The position numbers and the translations under genes are program-made. A stretch of 58,265 nucleotides of DNA from Halorubrum ezzemoulense DSM 17463. Its GTDB lineage: Archaea > Halobacteriota > Halobacteria > Halobacteriales > Haloferacaceae. Positions 8,918 through 18,166 of the stretch are shown here, in pieces. The notes under the pieces were generated by a model that did no database searches, had not been told where the DNA came from, and was given only the letters and a program-made list of their open reading frames with translations. The stretch spans positions 1 to 58,265 of the forward strand of contig NZ_NEDJ01000014.1 of NCBI RefSeq assembly GCF_002114285.1. Direction: 5' to 3'. How positions within the stretch are numbered: position 1 is the stretch's first letter; every line of letters begins with the position of its first letter.

Positions 8918-9080
8918 TCCGAGGCCCCAGCCGCGAGGCCCCGCACCTCACGCCTCCCCAGCCTCGTCGCCGGCTGCCAGAGGCGCGTCGCGCCTCGCTC
9001 CCGCTCACGCCCCGCGGGCGTTCGCGGCGTCCCTCGGGCGTGCTCCTCGCGGCCTGTCGGCCGCTCGCAGGCACTCGCCG
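8918..9080 (+). repeat. Dispersed GC-rich intergenic repeat, copy B
   Basis: In the 456-base gap between ncsA and the DUF4442 gene. It begins CGCCTCCGAGGCCCCAGCCG. It shares a 24-base identical stretch (8946-8969) and a 17-base identical stretch GCGTGCTCCTCGCGGCC (9038-9054) with copy D at 45661-45684 and 45724-45740. No coding sequence is supported here. It is probably a member of a genome-wide intergenic repeat family or the remains of a non-autonomous mobile element. Confidence 0.6.
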
Positions 9081-9117
9081 TTGAGATCCGCGTAAACGCG
9101 TGTTAGACGCCAGTGAT

Positions 9118-9136
9118 CCACGACTGAAGCCGTGGG
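9118..9136 (+). mobile_element. Possible IS200/IS605-type end remnant
   Basis: CCACG (9118-9122), loop ACTGAAGC, CGTGG (9131-9135), then GATTCCTCC. Hairpins of the type CACGACTxAAGTCGTGGGATTC mark ends of IS200/IS605/IS1341-like elements in haloarchaea. No tnpA or tnpB is nearby, so at most a solo end remains. The resemblance is from memory. Confidence 0.3.
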
Positions 9137-9220
9137 ATTCCTCCCTGTTCCTCTGTGAAACCCCGGACGCGTTGTCGCCGGTTCCGACACCGGTTTGTCG
9201 GCGGAACCCCCCGAATCGGC

Positions 9221-9739
9221 GTGACCGATTCCCCGACCGGGGCCGACCGCGATCCCGACCCGCGACCGCTTCGCGAGGACCCGCCGGCGGAGAGCCGCCG
9301 CCCCCGGCTCTGGCGGTACGGGTTCAACCTCCTGCCCGCGTACCGGGGGACCGGGGCGCGCGTCGACCACATCGCCGCCGGGTGGCGGTACGTCCGGATT
9401 CGGGTTCCGCTGAACTGGCGCACCCGGAACGCGGTCGGCACAATCTTTGGCGGCAGTATCTACGCCGCGATCGACCCGGTGTACATGATGATGCTCCGCC
9501 GCGTCCTCGGCGACGGGTTCACCGTGTGGGACAAGTCGGCGGCGCTGGAGTTCATCGAGCCGGGTCGCGACACGCTGTACGCGGAGTTCGAACTGCCGTC
9601 CAACGAAACCGAGGCGATCCGCGAGGAACTCGACCCGGGCGAGTCGACCGACCGCGAGTACCTCGTCTCGCTCGTCGACGAGGACGGGGGGGTCCACGCG
9701 GCCTGCGAGAAGACGCTGTACGTCCGCCGCGACGAGTGA
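9221..9739 (+). CDS. DUF4442 / hotdog thioesterase-like protein
   Basis: About 172 residues. The central part (RYGFNLLPAYRGTGARVDHI, then VPLNWRTRNAVGTIFGGSIY and AAIDPVYMMMLRRVLGDGFTV) matches the DUF4442 branch of the hotdog fold, relatives of acyl-CoA thioesterases. The substrate is unknown. The GTG at 9221 (VTDSPTGADRDP) is preferred over the ATG at 9155, since the 22 extra residues are Arg-rich and come from the repeat/IS-like region. It is monocistronic, convergent with the response regulator that follows. Confidence 0.75.
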   Translation: MTDSPTGADRDPDPRPLREDPPAESRRPRLWRYGFNLLPAYRGTGARVDHIAAGWRYVRIRVPLNWRTRNAVGTIFGGSIYAAIDPVYMMMLRRVLGDGFTVWDKSAALEFIEPGRDTLYAEFELPSNETEAIREELDPGESTDREYLVSLVDEDGGVHAACEKTLYVRRDE

Positions 9740-9769
9740 GGAGCCGTCGCGAGCCGGCGGCGGGTCGGC

Positions 9770-10528
9770 TCAGTCGTCGGCGGCGCGTCCGACGGCGTCG
9801 AGCGGCGACACCGAGATGACCAGCCGGTCGTCCGCGGTGGTGCTCACCATCTTCGACTCGGCGAACCGGCTGCCGTCCGCCCGGAGCCCCGTGCTCGTCC
9901 CGCTCCACCGCTCGCCGCCGGTCACGGCCGGGATGATGTGGGTGCGGATGTGCTCGACTTCGTCGGCGGGGTGGAGCCGCTGCCACGGCTCACCTTCGAG
10001 CTCCTCGGGGTCGTACCCGTACAGCTCGCCGTACTCCTCGCCGACGAACTCGAAGGTGCCGTCCGGTCCCACGGTACAGACGCCGTCGAGCGCGACGTCC
10101 GAGGGACGGCCGTCGTCGAAGCCGGCGTCGAGGCGCCCGCGCTCGCCCGCCTCGGCGCGTTTGACGCGGCGGAGCAGTGCGGTGTAACCGTCCGCACCGC
10201 CGTGTTTCGAGACGTAGTCGCTGACGCCTGCGCGGACCATCTCGGCCGCGATCTCGTCGGGACCGGTCGCCGAGAACAGCAGGAACGGGAGCTCCGGCTC
10301 GGCCTCGCGCGCCGCCGAGAGCAGTTCGACGCCGGTGAGGCCGGGCATGTCGTAGTCGCTGACGACGCAGTCGAACGACTCGCGCTCGACGCGGCGGAGC
10401 GCCTCGCGGGGGTCCGTCTCGGCCGCCGTCTCGCAGCCGAGGTCGTCGTCTCGTTCGAGGTGCGTCGCCACGAGCCGGGCCAGCCCCGGTTCGTCGTCGA
10501 CGCACAGGAGGCGAAACGTGTCCGTCAT
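9770..10528 (-). CDS. Response regulator with REC and PAS domains
   Basis: A 252-residue cytoplasmic protein. The receiver domain covers ~1-120: acidic pair in LLCVDDEPG, phospho-acceptor Asp in VVSDYDMPGLTG, Ser/Thr in LLFSATG, and Lys in YVSKHG. The PAS domain covers ~145-245 (FEFVGEEYGELYGYDPEEL, then WQRLHPADEVEHIR). There is no DNA-binding or histidine kinase domain, so it is probably a phosphorelay intermediate or a partner of a kinase elsewhere, as is common in haloarchaea. It starts ~80 bases from the next gene, transcribed the same way, and no adjacent kinase is visible. Confidence 0.85.
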   Translation of the reverse strand: MTDTFRLLCVDDEPGLARLVATHLERDDDLGCETAAETDPREALRRVERESFDCVVSDYDMPGLTGVELLSAAREAEPELPFLLFSATGPDEIAAEMVRAGVSDYVSKHGGADGYTALLRRVKRAEAGERGRLDAGFDDGRPSDVALDGVCTVGPDGTFEFVGEEYGELYGYDPEELEGEPWQRLHPADEVEHIRTHIIPAVTGGERWSGTSTGLRADGSRFAESKMVSTTADDRLVISVSPLDAVGRAADD

Positions 10529-10606
10529 TGCGAGTCCTCGGGGAGTGGCGTACTTATCCGTGACCGTTCGATATTCAGGGCTGAGAATCGCGGACGAGAC
10601 CGGTCG

Positions 10607-11560
10607 TTACGCGGTCGCGCCGGCGACGAGCGCCTCCTCGACCGTCTCGACGAAGCGGTCGGGGTGTTCGACGTGCGGGAGCAGCCGCGCGCGGTCGAAG
10701 ACGACGAGGCGCGCGTCGGCCGCGTCCGCGAGTTCGCGGCCGTCCGTCAGGGGGCTCACGGTCGCCTCTCGGCCCCAGACGATCGTCGGGGGCACGTCGA
10801 GGTCGGCGAGCGCGGCCGCGAGGTCGATCTCGCTGTTGAGCGTCCCGGAGACGAACGACGCGGGTGCGAAGCGCGCGTTCTCGACGTGGGTCGTGCGCCA
10901 CTCGTAGTCGGTCCACTCCGCGCTCGGGTTCGCCGGGTCGTCGTAGCCGTGGTCGGCGTTGAAGTACCGTATCGACGGCTTCGCCGTGATGGCGTTGAAC
11001 AGCGCCCGGCCGACGAGCGGCGCGCGGAGCAGTTCGCGGAGCCACCCCTTCGCCGGACTCGGCCCCGCGGTCGCGGTGGGACAGACGGCGAGGAAGCCGC
11101 TCAGCTCGACCCCGCCGTCCGCGTCGCCGTCGTCGACCGCGGCGGCCGCGTACGCCGCCGACAGCGAGGAGGCGACGACCGCGGGCTCGTCGAACTCGGC
11201 GAGGAAGTCGTGAACGAAGTCCTCGTACAGCGCCGCGGAGTACCGGAGCGGCGGCCGGTCGGAGCGGTCGTACCCCGGGAAGTCGGGCGCGACGACGTGG
11301 TACTCGTCGGCCAGGTCGTCGAACACCGCGCGCCACTCGCCGGAGGAACCGGCGGCGTTGATCCCGTGGAGCAACACGAGGTCGGGGTCGTCCGGATCGC
11401 CCGCCTCGGTGTACGCGACATCCATCCCGCGCCAGCGGAAGAGGCCGTCGTCGCCGTCGAGCGGGGGCTCCAGTTCGCCCTCGTAGCGGAGGCCGGTGTT
11501 GAGCGCGGCGAGCGCGCCGACGCCGAGGACGGCGCCGCCGAGGAGGTTCCTGAGCTTCAT
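10607..11560 (-). CDS. Alpha/beta hydrolase, membrane-anchored
   Basis: A 317-residue alpha/beta-hydrolase. An N-terminal hydrophobic segment (LLGGAVLGVGALAALNTGL) suggests membrane attachment. Fold markers: LVLLHGINAAGSSGEW (oxyanion hole HG), VVAPDFPGYDRSD, a nucleophile-elbow region VVASSLSAAYAA, and a terminal LLPHVEHPDRFVETVEEAL that should supply the catalytic His. The elbow reads SSLSA instead of GxSxG, a variant seen in haloarchaeal relatives. The late acid is probably in VFDRARLL. The substrate cannot be assigned. Confidence 0.8.
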   Translation of the reverse strand: MKLRNLLGGAVLGVGALAALNTGLRYEGELEPPLDGDDGLFRWRGMDVAYTEAGDPDDPDLVLLHGINAAGSSGEWRAVFDDLADEYHVVAPDFPGYDRSDRPPLRYSAALYEDFVHDFLAEFDEPAVVASSLSAAYAAAAVDDGDADGGVELSGFLAVCPTATAGPSPAKGWLRELLRAPLVGRALFNAITAKPSIRYFNADHGYDDPANPSAEWTDYEWRTTHVENARFAPASFVSGTLNSEIDLAAALADLDVPPTIVWGREATVSPLTDGRELADAADARLVVFDRARLLPHVEHPDRFVETVEEALVAGATA

Positions 11561-11650
11561 ACAAACTGTTGGTTCGCTGGCGACTTATACTCGTGGGACG
11601 CGGCGGAACGCCGCCCCTCGGAGCGGGCCGGGCGTTCGGGGAACCGCCCG

Positions 11651-12826
11651 TCAGTCGCCGGCGTCGCCGTCCGCGGCCTCGTCGACGCAGTCGGCGATCG
11701 GACCGACGATCGCCTCGGCGACCGCGTACGGGTCCGTCTCCCGGTCGCGGACGCGCTCCGCGAGCCGGTCGATCCCGCCGTGCCGTTCGATCTCGGCGGT
11801 CGCGAGCGACCCCACGGCCGCCCGCACGAGCGTGCGGATCTCCTCGGCGTACCGGCGCCGCTCCGTCGCCGCGATCCGACCGGACTCCCGGAGGTAGGCC
11901 GCGTGCGCGTCGAACGTCTCGATCAGCGCCGCCACGCCCTCGCCGGTGTTCGCGACGGTCTCTAACACGTCGGGCGTCCACGACCCGTCGGAATCGCCCG
12001 CGTGCGGATCGGACCCGCTGTGTCCGGACCCACCCGCGCGGTCGCCGTCGCCGTGATCGGACGACGAGCCCCCGGCGCCGGTCGGGGCCGTCGAGGTCGC
12101 GCCGTGGTGGCCGGCGTCGCGTCCGGTCGTACCGCCCTCGCGGCGGTGGACCATCTCCTCTAGCTCGGCGACGGTCCGCTGTGCGCCGTCCATGTCAGCC
12201 TTGTTGACGACGAACACGTCGCCGATCTCGAGGATGCCGGCCTTCAGCGTCTGGACGTCGTCGCCGGAGCCGGGCTGGACGAGCACCGCGACCGTGTCGG
12301 CCGTGCGGACCACGTCCACCTCGTTCTGTCCGGCGCCGACGGTCTCTAACACGACCAAGTCCTTCCCGAAGGCGTCGAGCGCCTTCACGGCGTCCGCGGT
12401 CGCCGTCGAGAGTCCCCCGAGCTGACCGCGCGCGCTCATCGACCGGAAGAACACGTCCATGTCGCCGACGTTCGACCCCATCCGGATACGGTCGCCGAGG
12501 ACGGCGCCGCCGGTGTACGGCGAAGAGGGGTCGACCGCGATCACGCCGACCGTGTCGCCGCGCTCGCGGTAGGCGGCGGCGAGCTTGTCGACGAGCGTCG
12601 ACTTCCCGGCGCCGGGTGAGCCCGTGATCCCGACCACGTCCGCGCCGCCGGTGTGCTCGTGGAGCGCGGAGACGATCGCCCGGTAGCCCGGCGTCCGGTT
12701 CTCGATCTTGGTGATCACGCGGGCGAGGGCGCGGTGGCTCCCCGCGAGGAGGTCCTCGACGAGCGCGGCGTCCGCCTCGGAGAGCGTCGGCGCGTCGGCG
12801 ACTGCGGATGCGTCCGGCCCGGCCAT
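11651..12826 (-). CDS. meaB: Methylmalonyl-CoA mutase-associated GTPase MeaB
   Basis: A G3E-family GTPase that gates B12 delivery to, and protects, methylmalonyl-CoA mutase. Walker A GSPGAGKST is at 69-77, the magnesium-binding switch is in VDPSSPYTGGAVLGDRIRM, the Walker B-like motif is in LVVLETVGAGQNEVD, and the base-recognition motif is NKAD (208-211). Residues ~230-282 are an unusual His/Gly/Ser/Asp-rich insertion inside the G domain (see findings). The ATG directly abuts the stop codon of the preceding mutase subunit gene, so they form one operon. Confidence 0.93.
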   Translation of the reverse strand: MAGPDASAVADAPTLSEADAALVEDLLAGSHRALARVITKIENRTPGYRAIVSALHEHTGGADVVGITGSPGAGKSTLVDKLAAAYRERGDTVGVIAVDPSSPYTGGAVLGDRIRMGSNVGDMDVFFRSMSARGQLGGLSTATADAVKALDAFGKDLVVLETVGAGQNEVDVVRTADTVAVLVQPGSGDDVQTLKAGILEIGDVFVVNKADMDGAQRTVAELEEMVHRREGGTTGRDAGHHGATSTAPTGAGGSSSDHGDGDRAGGSGHSGSDPHAGDSDGSWTPDVLETVANTGEGVAALIETFDAHAAYLRESGRIAATERRRYAEEIRTLVRAAVGSLATAEIERHGGIDRLAERVRDRETDPYAVAEAIVGPIADCVDEAADGDAGD

Positions 12827-13246
12827 CTACGCGCGCTCCGGAACGTTGTTCCGGATGAACTCGATCGTCTCCTCCATCGGCGTCCCGGGGCCGAACACCT
12901 CGGCGACGCCGAGCTCCTTCAGGTCGTCCTCGTCCTCGTCCGGAATGATCCCGCCGACGAGGACGAGGGTGTCGTCGAACGCGTCGTACTCCTCGAGCCC
13001 CTCGATCACCTTCGGGACCAAGGTGTTGTGCGCGCCCGAGAGAATCGAGATGCCGAGCACGTCCACGTCCTCCTGAACCGCCGCCTGAACGATGTCCTCG
13101 GGCGCCCGGTGGAGCCCGGAGTAGACGACCTCGAAGCCGGCGTCGCGGAACGCCCGCGCGATCACGTGTGCGCCCCGGTCGTGGCCGTCGAGCCCCACCT
13201 TCGCGACCAGACACCGGACGGCCCGCTCCTGCTGTTCGGCACTCAT
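12827..13246 (-). CDS. Methylmalonyl-CoA mutase B12-binding (C-terminal) subunit
   Basis: A 139-residue stand-alone cobalamin-binding domain. The signature DGHDRGAH (20-27) supplies the lower axial His ligand (His22) to cobalt. The Rossmann-like core continues through VYSGLHRAPEDIV, GISILSGAHNTL and LVGGIIPDED. With the separate large catalytic subunit, not in this window, it forms methylmalonyl-CoA mutase, which interconverts methylmalonyl- and succinyl-CoA. The gene immediately precedes meaB. Confidence 0.93.
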   Translation of the reverse strand: MSAEQQERAVRCLVAKVGLDGHDRGAHVIARAFRDAGFEVVYSGLHRAPEDIVQAAVQEDVDVLGISILSGAHNTLVPKVIEGLEEYDAFDDTLVLVGGIIPDEDEDDLKELGVAEVFGPGTPMEETIEFIRNNVPERA

Positions 13247-13371
13247 GCCCCATGGTGGGTCACGTGCCCGCTTGATTCTAACGGAAGATAGGGAAGGTCC
13301 GAGCGGGGGACCCCCTCCGATCCGGATCCGCCACCGACGCGTTGAACGCGCGGACGACCGTAGATCGTCTC

Positions 13372-14304
13372 GTGACCGACACCAACGACGGCGATTCCGC
13401 GACCGCCGCGAGCGACCGCGGAGGCGGCCTTCCGCCCGAAACGCGGATCGGCCGCGGGGCGCTCCGGGTCGCCGACCTCGACGAGGCGGTCGCGTTCTAC
13501 CGCGACGTGGTCGGGCTCTCCGTCCTCGACCGCAACGACGGGCGCGCGACGCTCGGGGCGGGAGGGGCCCCGCTGCTCGTGTTGGAACGCGACGCCGACG
13601 CGCCGGACCGAGAGCGGAGCGACGCCGGGCTCTTCCACACCGCGTTTCGTGTTCCCTCGCGGGCCGCGCTCGGCGAGGCGCTGGCGCGCGTCCGGGAGGG
13701 GTGGCGCCTCGACGGCGCCTCCGACCACCTCGTCAGCGAGGCGCTGTACCTCGACGACCCGGAGGGAAACGGGGTAGAGATATACCGCGATCGGCCGCGG
13801 GAGGAGTGGCCCCGCACCGGGAGCGGAACGGCGCGGATGGCGACCGAACCGCTCGATATCGAAGGAGTCGCCGAGGCCGCCGGCGACGGGAGCGACGGCG
13901 GCGGAGTCGGCTCCGCCGCCCTCGTCGATCGCGCTCCCGCCGACACCGATTTGGGTCACGTACACCTCGAAGTGACCTCGCTGTCGGCGTTCGAGGCGGT
14001 GTACGTCGACGGACTCGGCTTCGCGACGGGGATGAGCGGCCCTGACGTCCGGTTCGTCGCGGCCGGCGGCTACCACCACCACCTCGGCGCGAACACGTGG
14101 CGAGGGCGGACGACGCCGGCCGGCGGGCGCGGGCTGGCGTGGTTCGAGGTGGTCGTTCCGGACGTGGCCGCGCTGGACGCGGTCCGAACGCGGCTCGACG
14201 CGGTCGCGGCCGAGGGCGACGCCGAGTTTGCGGTCGCCGAGCGCGACGACGGGATCGTAGTCACCGACACCGACGGCATCGAGGTCCGCGTTCTGACTGA
14301 GTAG
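13372..14304 (+). CDS. VOC-superfamily protein with two vicinal-oxygen-chelate modules
   Basis: About 310 residues with two glyoxalase/bleomycin-resistance/extradiol dioxygenase units: module 1 begins GRGALRVADLDEAVAFYRDV and module 2 begins LGHVHLEVTSLSAFEAVYVD. Both have the usual beta-alpha-beta start, and YHHHLGANTW offers metal ligands. Layout and length resemble CatE-like catechol-2,3-dioxygenase family proteins, but the substrate is not certain. The GTG at 13372 (VTDTNDGDS) is preferred; the TTG at 13342 only adds an unconvincing leader. It is divergent from the mutase operon. Confidence 0.8.
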   Translation: MTDTNDGDSATAASDRGGGLPPETRIGRGALRVADLDEAVAFYRDVVGLSVLDRNDGRATLGAGGAPLLVLERDADAPDRERSDAGLFHTAFRVPSRAALGEALARVREGWRLDGASDHLVSEALYLDDPEGNGVEIYRDRPREEWPRTGSGTARMATEPLDIEGVAEAAGDGSDGGGVGSAALVDRAPADTDLGHVHLEVTSLSAFEAVYVDGLGFATGMSGPDVRFVAAGGYHHHLGANTWRGRTTPAGGRGLAWFEVVVPDVAALDAVRTRLDAVAAEGDAEFAVAERDDGIVVTDTDGIEVRVLTE

Positions 14305-14356
14305 TCGGTCCCGCGGGTCCGCTCAGTGGCCGGCCTCGGACCGGCTCACGAACCGC

Positions 14357-15427
14357 TCACCCGACGATCGTCCGGAGCGTCGACTCGGTCAGGAAGGCGG
14401 TGACCCCGAGCGCCTCGGTCGTCATCCACCCGAGGAACACCGCGTACATGGCGAGGAAGACGTACCCCTCCTCGGTCGATATCTCGAAGTCCGTCGCGGA
14501 CAGCACCACGACGACGAGCGTCGTGTAAAACAGGAACAAAAGCAGCGGGACGGAGGTGAGGAAGCCGATCGACACCCCGCCGGCGAGGATGACGCCGATC
14601 GGCAGCGCCGCGACGAGGTTGAACGTGTTCGTCCCGAAGACGTTCGCGACCGCCGCCCGCTTGTCGCCCGCCTGCCCCATCTTCACGCCGACGAGGAGGT
14701 CCGGGAACGAGCTCATCACCGAGAGCACGGTCACGGAGATCAGGAACGGCGGCGCGCCGAGCGCGTCGGCGACCTGAAGCGTCATGCCGATCATCGACTC
14801 GACGCCGACGAGCACGACGGCCAGCCCGCCCGCGAACAGGCCGAGCTGCTTCGGGACGTTCGTCGACTCGGCCCGTTTCCGATCCGACGCGCCGCTCTTG
14901 CCGCCGACGAGCAGGATGACGTACACGCCGTACAGTACCAACAGCCCGACGCCCATCTGCGGGGAGATCCGGGCGAGCTCCCGCCCGTCGGTCCCGAGGA
15001 CGCCCAAGGCGATCACGCCGAAGAGGGCGAGGACCGCGACGGTGTAGAAGATGGCGTCGCGGTAGACGATCCCCTGCGTCGTCGCCGTGTCGCCGCTCGT
15101 GATGGCGACCGCGGCCGGGATGACCAAGATGTTGAACACCGCCGTACCGATGAGCGCACCGGCGCCGACGCCGAACTCGCCGAGGACCAAGACGGAGATC
15201 ACGATGATCGCGAGCTCGGGGAACGACGTGGCGGCCGCGACGATCAGCCCGCCCTGTACCGCCTGCGAGACGCCAAAGTGGTCGCTGACCTTCGAGGTCG
15301 TGGACTCGACGACGTTCGCGCCCTTCCACGTCAGGAGGAACCCGATCACGCCGAGCGCGATCCAGACGACGAGCGGCTGGTCGCCGATGAGCTCGTAGAG
15401 TATCGTCACCGTGCGATCGGTACGCAC
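14357..15427 (-). CDS. Sodium/calcium exchanger family membrane protein
   Basis: A 356-residue CaCA-family cation antiporter with about ten membrane helices in two homologous halves. The alpha-repeat motifs are visible: ATSFPELAI with GTAVFNILVIPA in the first half, SSFPDLLVG with GTNTFNLVAALP in the second. A charged loop (GGKSGASDRKRAES) separates the halves. It would export Ca2+ or another cation in exchange for Na+ or K+. The first GTG (15427) is used; a GTG six codons later is equally possible. It is monocistronic. Confidence 0.88.
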   Translation of the reverse strand: MRTDRTVTILYELIGDQPLVVWIALGVIGFLLTWKGANVVESTTSKVSDHFGVSQAVQGGLIVAAATSFPELAIIVISVLVLGEFGVGAGALIGTAVFNILVIPAAVAITSGDTATTQGIVYRDAIFYTVAVLALFGVIALGVLGTDGRELARISPQMGVGLLVLYGVYVILLVGGKSGASDRKRAESTNVPKQLGLFAGGLAVVLVGVESMIGMTLQVADALGAPPFLISVTVLSVMSSFPDLLVGVKMGQAGDKRAAVANVFGTNTFNLVAALPIGVILAGGVSIGFLTSVPLLLFLFYTTLVVVVLSATDFEISTEEGYVFLAMYAVFLGWMTTEALGVTAFLTESTLRTIVG

Positions 15428-15564
15428 GGAGCCGATTAGTGATTCCGGAAGCGCTCGGGTGGTCCGGCCGTCGGTGCGTCAGTCCGCCGGACGGCGCCCG
15501 CCGCGCGCGGCGACCGCACCGCGTCGGCGGCCGTTCCGGATCCCCGGGCGAATTTCGAGGAACG

Positions 15565-16398
15565 TTATCCGAACTTGCCCGTGATGTAGTCCTCGACGCG
15601 CTGCGCTTCGGGGTCCTCGAAGATCTTCGCCGTGTCGTCGTACTCGACCAGCTCGCCGCCGGTGAGGAACACGGCCGTCCGGTCGGAGATCCGGGCCGCC
15701 TGCTGCATGTTGTGCGTGACGATGATGACCGTGTACTCCTCCGCGAGGTCGTCGATCAGGTCCTCTATCTTCGAGGCCGCGACGGGGTCCAACGCGGAGG
15801 TCGGCTCGTCCATCAGGATGACTTCCGGGTCGGGTGCGATGGCCCGGGCGATACAGAGGCGCTGCTGTTGCCCGCCGGAGAGTTCGAGGCCCGAGGAGTC
15901 CAGCTGGTCTTTCACCTCGTCCCACAGCGCGGCGCCCTTCAGCGACTCCTCGACGCGCTCGTCGATGTCGCCGTCGAACCCCTGGATCTTCAGCCCGTAC
16001 GCGACGTTGTCGCGGATCGACTTCGGGAACGGGTTCGGCTTCTGGAACACCATCCCGATCTTCCGGCGCAGGGCGACGGGGTCGACGTCGGCGTCGTACA
16101 CGTTTTTGCCGCCGAACTCCACGTCCCCCTCGACGCGGCAGATCTCGATCATGTCGTTCATCCGGTTAATACACCGGAGGAACGTCGACTTCCCGCAGCC
16201 CGAGGGGCCGATGAGCGCGGTGACGCGCTCTTCGGGGATCTCCATCGTCACGTCGTCGATGGCCTGCTCGTCGCCGTAGTAGACGTTCAGGTTCCGCGCC
16301 GCCACCGCGGTGCCCGCGGCGGGCGCCGCGCTGTCGTCGTTCGAGTCCGCCTGTACCTCCGTCGTGATGAGCGAGTCGTCTGATGTGGTGTTACTCAT
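15565..16398 (-). CDS. pstB: Phosphate ABC transporter ATP-binding protein PstB
   Basis: A 277-residue ATPase. Walker [10 protein letters not shown] follows VTALI, the Q-loop lies in [18 protein letters not shown], the signature is [15 protein letters not shown], and Walker B is [13 protein letters not shown] with the H-loop [15 protein letters not shown]. An acidic, low-complexity N-terminal extension (~35 residues) precedes the domain. It is the last gene of pstSCAB; its ATG begins one base after the pstA stop. Confidence 0.96.
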   Translation of the reverse strand: MSNTTSDDSLITTEVQADSNDDSAAPAAGTAVAARNLNVYYGDEQAIDDVTMEIPEERVTALIGPSGCGKSTFLRCINRMNDMIEICRVEGDVEFGGKNVYDADVDPVALRRKIGMVFQKPNPFPKSIRDNVAYGLKIQGFDGDIDERVEESLKGAALWDEVKDQLDSSGLELSGGQQQRLCIARAIAPDPEVILMDEPTSALDPVAASKIEDLIDDLAEEYTVIIVTHNMQQAARISDRTAVFLTGGELVEYDDTAKIFEDPEAQRVEDYITGKFG

Positions 16399-16399
16399 G

Positions 16400-18166
16400 T
16401 TAGCTCCCCCGTTCCGCGCGGTTCCGCAGCAGAATCGCCGTCCCGTTCATGCCGACGAGGATGAGAAGTAGCGTGATAACGCCTGCGGCGACGACGCCGT
16501 AACGGAAGTCGGCCTGCGGGAAGCCGGCCCACGTGTAGATCTGCATCGGCATGGCGCTGAACCGACTGAACAGGCTGTCCGGCGCCCTGAACACGGTCGT
16601 CGCCGCGCCGATCATGATCAGCGGCGCCGTCTCGCCGATCGCGCGGCCGAGCGCGAGGATCGTCCCGGTGAGGATGCCCGGCATCGCCTCGGGCAGCACC
16701 ACGTTCTTCGTCGTCTGCCAGCGCGTCGCGCCCATGGCGTCGGAGCCGCGCCGGAGGTCGTCCGGCACCGACCGGATCGCCTCCTGCGCGGAGATGATCG
16801 TGATCGGGAGGATGAGCAGCGACAGCGTCAGCGCCGCGGTCACCGCCGTCCCGATGCCGAGACCGAGGAGGTTCGCGAACAGTCCCAGCCCGAGGAGCCC
16901 GTAGACGACCGACGGCACCGCCGCGAGGTTCGCGATGTTGACCTGGAGGATCCGCGTCAGCGTCCCGAGCGGCCCGGTCCCCGGCGTGTATTCCTCCAGG
17001 AAGACGGACGTGCCGACCCCGAGCGCGAACGACAGCACGGCGACCAGCGCGATGATGATGACGGACCCGACGATGGCCGGATAGAGTCCGGCGTCCGACG
17101 GCGTCCGAGAGGGTGCCGCCGTGAGGAACGACCCGTCGAGCCACGGGTCGGGGGCCGGGAAGCCAAGTGCTCCGACGATCAGCGCGCCCAGGACCGCGCC
17201 CGCGGCGAGGAGCAGCGGGAGCCCGAGGCCGGCGAGACCCTCGCCGGCGTCGACGACGCGAGAGACGTACACCGCGGTCGGCACGCCGATCGAGACGAGC
17301 ACGAGGAGGACCGTCGGGGAGGGCAGCCCGGCGCCGGGCGCCAGGAACCCCCCGGCAGTCGCGGCGGCGAGCGGGACGCCGCCGACGGCGGCCGCGGCGA
17401 CGCGCCCCCGGCGGTCGGCGACGAGGAGCGCCCCCGCGACCGCGACCGGGACGGCGACCGTCCAGAGGTAGATGATCAGGTCCGACGGGTACGTCGGGAT
17501 CACCTCGCGGAGGAACACCGCGGCGACCAGTCCGCCGAGGCCGACCGGCGCCGCCGCGGTCCGCGCTCGGGGCGTCGACCGTCGCCGCCCGAACGCGTAC
17601 AGCCCGACGGCCGGGAGGACCCCGAGCGTGTACGCGAGGAACCACAGCAGCGGGTCGAACACGAGGAACAGCGTGCCGACCGCGAGCCCGACGGCGGCTC
17701 CGCCGACCAGCCGCCCGAGGAGTCCGAAGCCGACCGCGCCGACGCGGCCGCCGCTGCCGACGTACGCGAGGTACGCGGTGACCGGGGCCGCGACGACGAA
17801 GAGGTACGCGAGCTGCCAGTTGAGCCGCGGAATCGGCACGACGAGCGCCTCGATGGCGGTGAACAGCGCGGCGACGGCGACGAGGCCGCCGCCGAGCGCG
17901 CCGAGCGCGCGTCGGGTCACGGTCGGGTCGCTCGCGCTGTACAGGCAGAACGCGAGGAACGGGACGACGAGCGTGAGGAAGTACGTCAGCAGCCACTCCG
18001 GGCTCGCGTTCGCGAGATCGAAGGCGTCGATGGCGACGTACACGAGGAGCACGCCGAGCGCGACGAGGCCGAACACGCTCGCGCCCAGGGACAGGTACTC
18101 GAAGACGATTCCCCGGACTCGACTGACCTCGCCGAAGCCGTTCGCGTTCGCGTTGTCGGTCGCCAT
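16400..18166 (-). CDS. pstA: Phosphate ABC transporter permease PstA with long N-terminal membrane extension
   Basis: A 588-residue permease. The C-terminal ~250 residues are the normal PstA domain, with the EAA loop at [20 protein letters not shown] and [10 protein letters not shown]. The first ~330 residues add about eight to ten extra hydrophobic helices not present in bacterial PstA (about 300 residues in total). Similar long forms occur in other haloarchaea; the role of the extension is unknown. The start codon shares one base with the pstC stop (TGATG), indicating translational coupling. Confidence 0.92.
   Translation of the reverse strand: MATDNANANGFGEVSRVRGIVFEYLSLGASVFGLVALGVLLVYVAIDAFDLANASPEWLLTYFLTLVVPFLAFCLYSASDPTVTRRALGALGGGLVAVAALFTAIEALVVPIPRLNWQLAYLFVVAAPVTAYLAYVGSGGRVGAVGFGLLGRLVGGAAVGLAVGTLFLVFDPLLWFLAYTLGVLPAVGLYAFGRRRSTPRARTAAAPVGLGGLVAAVFLREVIPTYPSDLIIYLWTVAVPVAVAGALLVADRRGRVAAAAVGGVPLAAATAGGFLAPGAGLPSPTVLLVLVSIGVPTAVYVSRVVDAGEGLAGLGLPLLLAAGAVLGALIVGALGFPAPDPWLDGSFLTAAPSRTPSDAGLYPAIVGSVIIIALVAVLSFALGVGTSVFLEEYTPGTGPLGTLTRILQVNIANLAAVPSVVYGLLGLGLFANLLGLGIGTAVTAALTLSLLILPITIISAQEAIRSVPDDLRRGSDAMGATRWQTTKNVVLPEAMPGILTGTILALGRAIGETAPLIMIGAATTVFRAPDSLFSRFSAMPMQIYTWAGFPQADFRYGVVAAGVITLLLILVGMNGTAILLRNRAERGS

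Noticed and set aside
9155-9220. ATG start for the DUF4442 gene
   Set aside because: The extra 22 residues are Arg-rich and lie in the repeat/IS-like region; the GTG at 9221 gives a normal acidic start.
9938-11965. A 675-codon plus-strand open frame
   Set aside because: It is antisense to the response regulator and alpha/beta hydrolase genes; its Arg/Gly/Val composition is typical of high-GC shadow frames and it shows no domain.
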